From NCBI RefSeq assembly GCF_036373705.1, contig NC_089852.1, positions 30,380,707 to 30,444,706 on the forward strand: a DNA stretch of 64,000 bases. The letters are read 5' to 3'. This stretch comes from Amia ocellicauda. Its lineage: Eukaryota; Chordata; Actinopteri; Amiiformes; Amiidae. The notes beneath the pieces are model-generated. The model was not told the DNA's origin. It made no database searches and saw only the letters and a list, made by a program, of their open reading frames with translations. Below are positions 59,563 through 64,000 of the stretch, one piece after another. The number at the start of each line of letters is the position of its first letter. Position 1 is the first letter of the stretch. The translations under genes were made by a program, and so were the position numbers.

Positions 59563-62500
59563 TATACATGTGAACTATAATTGTTATTATAGATGTTTTA
59601 AAAGATGCTCTCTTTTGTGGTCTATTTCCCCCACTCTGGCTGGGATGGCTTGTAGGTTAAAAAAGAGTCTGAGTGCCATTAGCAGGTCTTCACAGTTGGA
59701 TGCTTGTTTAATCTCAGGTCTCACAGTCGTGCAGACAGCTGCTACGGCACCACAGAGCTGCCCTGGCTGTACAGGCAGTGCACTGGGATGTCCTTCTCTC
59801 TCTTTCAAACTGTGGTGAATTCATGTAGCTGATTATTCATTGTTTTTAGATGGGTTTAAATCTGTCCACCCTCTGCCATGGAGGCTAGTCGTTTTGTTAT
59901 TCTGCTAGAGAGAAAGCTCCCCATCCATGTGTTACCAGTCAGATCTTTTCCAGAGAAGTGCTGTGGAAAGGAACTCATGAACTGTTAAAACCCCACACAC
60001 TGACCTTCCACCTTCATGACAACTAAGGCCTCCTGCTTCACCAGATCTGTGGTGGTGTAGCACTGGTACTGGCCTCTGTCCAGGATGTGCACTCTCTTGA
60101 GCAGCAGCGAGGCGTTGCCCTTTGCCAGCTGGTCACTGAACAGCTGGGTCCTGCCGCTGTACTGTGGGTCCTGCATCTTCAGCTGGTTCTGGTTGTTGTA
60201 GTAGCTGTGCACCCTGATGTCGGCGCCAATGCTTCTCTTCAGCCAGTGGATGACTGTTGCATTGCCACTGGGGAATTCGCAGGGCAGGAGGCAGTCCCTC
60301 GAGTAGAAACATGTCACCATCACCTCTGCAACACAAAGCCATTCTGGTGAGAGACACCCCCCCTTTGAATAATTTAATATCCAAACTGAACCAAAGCAGC
60401 ACAATGTGCATTGATGTGTTAGAGTCATTGCACTTTCTAACAAGACAGGATTTGCCAACAAGTTTACACAGTGATACAGACAGAAATTTGCACCAGTTGC
60501 TGCATCTACATGCTGGAGACTCTGCTGATCTGGCAAACTGGATGATACGGCAACAGAAATGGCTTGGCCATAAAACTGAAGCTGAAATTATTGAAATCAC
60601 GGTTCTACGTCAGCTACATCACTAGTTTTTGTAGCACTATGCCATATAAATGAAAAGTCTGAAGTGTTTGAGGACTTTGTTGGAAGGTAGGTGCTTGTAC
60701 ACTTGGCATACCCTTGCAGAGCTGCAGAAGGCAGTAGTGCTGTGATGGTGCCAGCGCAATGTCTGGCAGATCTTCAGACTCAGGCTAGAAATGCAGATGA
60801 GCAGCCCAATGCTTTTCATGTGCATTGCTACGCACATGTCCTCAATTCTGTTTTGCAAGATGCATCAAGATCAGTTCCCCTAGTGGAGACACCATTCATT
60901 TGGTGCATGAAATTTGTCAGAGACTCAACACTACACCCAGCAGCTTTCTCAAAACTTCAGGTTGGAGACCATCCACATGTGTCCAACATGATGGGCCATG
61001 CAAAGTTCCTCAATCAAGAGGACCCTGGAGAACTAAAAAGAACTCCCATAAGTCCTTCAGGACATTTCTGATAATGAGAATGGACAAGCCTGGCGAAACA
61101 AATGGATGACTTCAGAACAGTCTTTGGGCTGCTAATCAGTGAAGCCGTTTTCTCAGAATGTGAAGAGGACAGTCGCGTTTTTCAAAGCACAGTGTGGCAG
61201 TGTCAGAGGCAAGGCTGGGGTCAGGGCGGGTCTTTCAGTGGAGGAGACTACAAAACCCCTCCTCCAAGACTCCAAACCCCAGAAGCCAGCAGGGCTCCTG
61301 ATGGCCATAGCCCCGCCCACCACTTCTTCTATAAAAGGAAGAAGGAAGCGAACCAGTGTGTGCATGCTTGGCTAGGGTAGCAAGGGGCACAGGAGAGAGG
61401 AGAGAGGAGAGAGGAGAGAGGAGAGAGGAGAGAGGAGAGAGGAGAGAGGAGAGAGGAGAGAGGAGAGAGGAGAGAGGAGAGAGGAGAGAGGAGAGAGGAG
61501 AGAGGAGAGAGGAGAGATAAGTTCACAGTTGATGGATTCACTGGCTTACGACCCTTTTTCTGGACCTGGACCATTCTCCCTCTTAAACCCCGGACTGCCT
61601 GACAACCTCCCATTGGTAACGAACTTTGGTTACGGACTGTGACTACGAACCTGCCTTGCCCCTGTCGTGCTTCTGTTTGCCCGGTGTTTGGCTCCATTAT
61701 TGTTAGTGTTTGTTTTGTAGTTAGGGATTGTTTACGTTTAGTTAGTGCTCGGACAGAGCTAGGTTTTGTTTTGCTTTTTGACACTGTGCCTGCCCTTTAG
61801 GGAAACGATAAAACGGCAAGCCTGTTTTGTACCCTTTGCCTGCCTTCCTACTGTGTGTTTCAAGACCAGACCCCGCCTACATACAGCCCTTTCTTGTGAC
61901 ACGCCCCCCAACCCGTTACAACCGCTATCTCAATTCAGAAATGACAGCAGTGGTGTCTGTGGAAGAGCTTTCGTGTATAAGAGGGCAAGAGGTGAAGAGG
62001 AGCTCTCTGTCTTTGAGAGACGCAATGCAGAAAAGGTTGCCATCAAATGGCTCAGAGTTCAACTGCATGTGTTCAGAGCTTCTGTCACATACCAACATCT
62101 GCATGGGAATGTTGTCCAAGCCATTACTGAAGCATTGAAGGAAATGGGACACGTAGCAAGACTTTTGAATCAAGTGAAGACTCTGCTTCAGATTGCATTG
62201 TTTTTCCCTGCTTATCTGCTTCAGCTGAGAGAAGCTTTTCTGCTGTAAGACTTAAAACCTGCCTCCAAATTAAACCATTTCCTTATTTTACATATGCACA
62301 AAGCAAAAGTGGATGATCTTTACCTTGAGGCCACTGTGCAAGATTTCTATTGCTCCTCTACATGCAGGGCTAATAGATTTGGGAAATTTTAAAATGCAGA
62401 TACATATTTAAATGAATGAATGTAAACACATTACGACATCCTCTGTTTTCTCATTCCTAAATCAAACTGGCTGCATGAACACTCCATGCATTAACAGGTA

Positions 62501-63413
62501 TTGAGTTTAATCAGTTTGCGTCTCTAGTGATTAACAAACTGCCTGTTTGATACTGAGAGGAAACCAGAATGGTATTTGAGAATAAACAAACATTATGTTG
62601 CCTCAGACAGCGTGTTTATTTGTCTGAACACTGAATTGATAGAAATGCATTCGATTAGTTACAGTGCTGGGGGTGTCTTATAAAGCTGGCAACGACCACA
62701 GCAAGTAGTATACCTAAATTGCCTTTTTTCCCCTGGGGGAGGAATCCCAAACTGCCTTCTCAAGTTTGGATTCTCCCCTCCCACTTTTAATAAAAGTAAG
62801 AAAGGAGAGTCTGTTTCATCACATCTGGCTCCATGAGATGCTAATTGATCTGGAATCTTGTCCAGCTCTTTGGTCTTCATTGATTTTAAGGATCTCAAGG
62901 AGACCATTTCAATAATGTCAGTTGCAGTATTATAATTAATGTATGACATTGTATGACCATCTCCCCCCATCCGCACACACCCAACCTTTTATTTTCAATA
63001 CCAGTTGAACAGCATTTGACCCCACCTGCAGCTCCAGTTCAAACCTGTCACAGACAACCGTTCAGTGCACCTGGGTTTCTTGCAGATTGTGAGTGAGATT
63101 ACATTGGTGCAGAACTTTTTGTGCAGAACATTTGCACCCTTAGTCATGCATTGCTTTTAAAACATACATTATTTTAAAGATGATGACACAGTAACAAAGT
63201 GTACAGGTCACATTCCCTGTTTTTCTTCCAGGGTAAACCCAGTCTACAGGTTAATGAGTCCATCCTGATAACTATCACTGTTACAGGGATAAGAATATAA
63301 GGATGAGGATGCTCACCTTGCTCCATGCATTCTAGATATGCAACAGTCCAGAAGAAGACCCCGAGGATGACCCATTCACTGCCCAATGCTGTTCTTCTGT
63401 CCCACCGTGCCAT
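56896..63413 (-). CDS. HHLA2-like (B7-H7) Ig receptor ligand, copy B
   Basis: Exons (minus strand): 63317-63413 signal peptide, 60005-60325 IgV1, 57814-58098 IgC, 57370-57672 IgV2, 56896-57038 transmembrane. Total 1149 nt, 382 residues. IgV1 (321 nt) and IgV2 (303 nt) have exactly the lengths of copy A; IgC is 9 nt longer. Cysteine pairs: VTCFYS...YQCYTT, VVCKS...YICAI, LTIPC...YACRI. The transmembrane exon (GRKLETAGNSVGTIV...) ends KRKGRTRRD; read through, it stops two codons later at TAG 56896-56898, or the weak donor GTAGGT at 56903 leads to an unseen tail exon. The codon aligned with the copy A start is TTG; translation instead can begin at the in-frame ATG 63411-63413, adding nine residues (MARWDRRTA). 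Introns carry a Tc1/mariner element and a dead hAT. Confidence 0.82.
58310..59525 (+). mobile_element. Tc1/mariner transposon of a second family, catalytically dead
   Basis: Short inverted ends CACTCACCTAAAGGATTATT and its mirror at 59496-59525, TA flanks, inserted in an (AT)n tract. Transposase begins MGKKGDLSNFERGMIVSARR at 58458 with a helix-turn-helix region; WSDESRF holds the first Asp. The frame breaks at about 58950 (a few nt lost after RHSDG) and resumes as VRIWRKQNENMDPSCLV to TAG at 59491-59493. The second Asp is in QQDNAPCH; the third catalytic acid, normally Glu in NPIEHLWD, is Gln here (NPIQHLWD). Lies in intron 2 of HHLA2-like copy B. Confidence 0.92.
59526..59562. repeat. (AT)n microsatellite flanking the transposon
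   Basis: Continuation of the AT tract seen on the left side at 58294-58309; the transposon apparently landed in a TA-rich repeat. Confidence 0.85.
61190..61915 (+). mobile_element. Possible solo LTR or non-autonomous insertion within the hAT remnant
   Basis: The segment starts near TGTCAGAGGC (61199) and ends near CTTGTGACA (61901), a TG...CA pair with matching TGTCA/TGACA tips. It contains a TATAAAAGG box at about 61331-61339, the (GAGAGGA)n minisatellite and a T-rich 3' half, all plausible for an LTR. No target duplication is evident, so the type is unproved. No viral or retrotransposon protein is encoded. Confidence 0.35.
61391..61517. repeat. (GAGAGGA)n minisatellite, about 18 units of 7 bp
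   Basis: Almost perfect 7-bp tandem array on the + strand, ending in GAGAGATAAG. On the minus strand it encodes repeated Ser-Pro-Leu tracts, which is a translation artefact. Confidence 0.95.
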
Positions 63414-63801
63414 CTCTGATACAACAACCACACAGACAGTGATGCTGCAAATAGTGACGCCTGTGCTTGATCTCCTTTACAATATATACAATAAGGCAGT
63501 CTGTAAGAAATATTACCGTGCACTTCTACACCCCTTCAAAGAACTGCATACAACAGATCACAGTGAATGAGATCATTGCTCATGTAGAATAATCAAGAAC
63601 ACCTGGAACAGTCTTGTGACTAAGGAATACATTCCAACACAGCTGGAAGTCATAGAGGCAGTTGAGAAATATTTTAAATCACAGCTCCTGACTCCACAGT
63701 GCTCTGCAGTGTCTGCTATTGACAAACAACTGTGTGTGACTGCGCTGGTCTGCCTTTTCACTACATTTGTAATCCACAAATGAATAAATATGTTTACTTA
63801 C

Positions 63802-63885
63802 AGTGTGTATGTTAAGAGCCAGTGATCTAGATTCCAGTTGTTCTTCAAATACAGCTTTGCTGACAGGTCTTACAGGTACACCTTG
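63802..63885 (-). other. Probable 5' untranslated exon, HHLA2-like copy B
   Basis: Minus-strand donor ACACT|GTAAGT at 63801/63802, same as in copy A. The shared block with 52829-52915 stops at CCTTGGCCCCACC, after which the two loci diverge, which marks the outer limit of the tandem duplication. Confidence 0.5.
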
Positions 63886-64000
63886 GCCCCACCTACCTGT
63901 GGGAGGATCGTTTCTGTGTTCTTACAAGCTTTCTTTCATTCTTTTTTCTTTTTCTTTTTTATACACTACGCAATTAGTTCAATGATTGCTTTCAACTTAT

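Larger units (their letters stand above)
60385..62400 (+). pseudogene. Decayed hAT (ZMYM1/DUF4371-like) transposase
   Basis: Three recognisable blocks in + orientation. At 60405-60625: LESLHFLTRQDLPTSLHSD...LLHLHAGDS...EIIEITVLRQ, the conserved 'last R/G-L-x-x-RGH' region of DUF4371 hAT proteins. At 60785-60870: FHVHCYAHVLNSVLQDASRS, the VHC-AH-LN motif. At 62160-62300: LLNQVKTLLQIALFFP and, one frame over, SASAERSFSAVRLKT, the C-terminal hAT dimerisation motif. Stops and frameshifts separate the blocks and an insertion occupies about 61190-61915. It lies in intron 1 of HHLA2-like copy B on the opposite strand. I see no terminal inverted repeats. Confidence 0.78.

Noticed and set aside
61329..61784. 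151-codon minus-strand frame with SSLLSPL repeats
   Set aside because: Produced by the (GAGAGGA)n array.

Overview
The window is a piece of a ray-finned fish genome. It has vertebrate intron/exon structure with GT-AG introns of 70 bp to 3.5 kb, fish Tc1/mariner transposons, a CR1-type LINE end, a fish-style MITE and many microsatellites. I cannot name the species. There are no bacterial-type operons, rRNAs or CRISPR arrays.

Layout from left to right: (1) about 0.8-7.1 kb, + strand: a complete four-exon SH2D1B (EAT-2/SAP family) adaptor gene of 133 codons. (2) 7.1-9.7 kb: intergenic and CIP2A upstream sequence. (3) 9.7-18.5 kb, + strand: a complete CIP2A gene with 21 coding exons and 903 residues, including one AT-AC U12-type intron. 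(4) 18.5-21.7 kb: intergenic, ending in a TATA-containing promoter. (5) 21.7-46.3 kb, + strand: a complete sarcomeric myosin heavy chain of 42 coding exons and 1936 residues, called MYH15 from synteny. Its introns hold a Tc1 element, a Tc1 deletion derivative, an old Tc1 fragment, a 731-bp MITE and a ~970-bp minisatellite. (6) 47-53 kb and 56.9-63.9 kb, - strand: two tandem copies of an HHLA2-like (B7-H7) gene, each with a signal exon, IgV, IgC, IgV and a transmembrane exon. Their introns hold two more Tc1/mariner elements and a decayed hAT transposase.

As I recall the human map, CIP2A, MYH15 and HHLA2 lie together on human 3q13 in the same order and relative orientation, so this is an ancient conserved block. 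DZIP3, the human neighbour of CIP2A, is not visible; SH2D1B occupies that side. All exon joins were made by eye: every join keeps frame, and the predicted lengths (133, 903, 1936, 372 and 382 residues) are plausible for the families.

The strongest unusual items are: the AT-AC intron in CIP2A; a pair of alternative transmembrane exons separated by only 33 nt in HHLA2-like copy A; loss of the ancestral start codon with upstream in-frame replacement in copy B; a 40-bp-arm hairpin in two Tc1 copies whose loop lies in opposite orientations; and a stray MYH tail-exon fragment between the two HHLA2-like genes.
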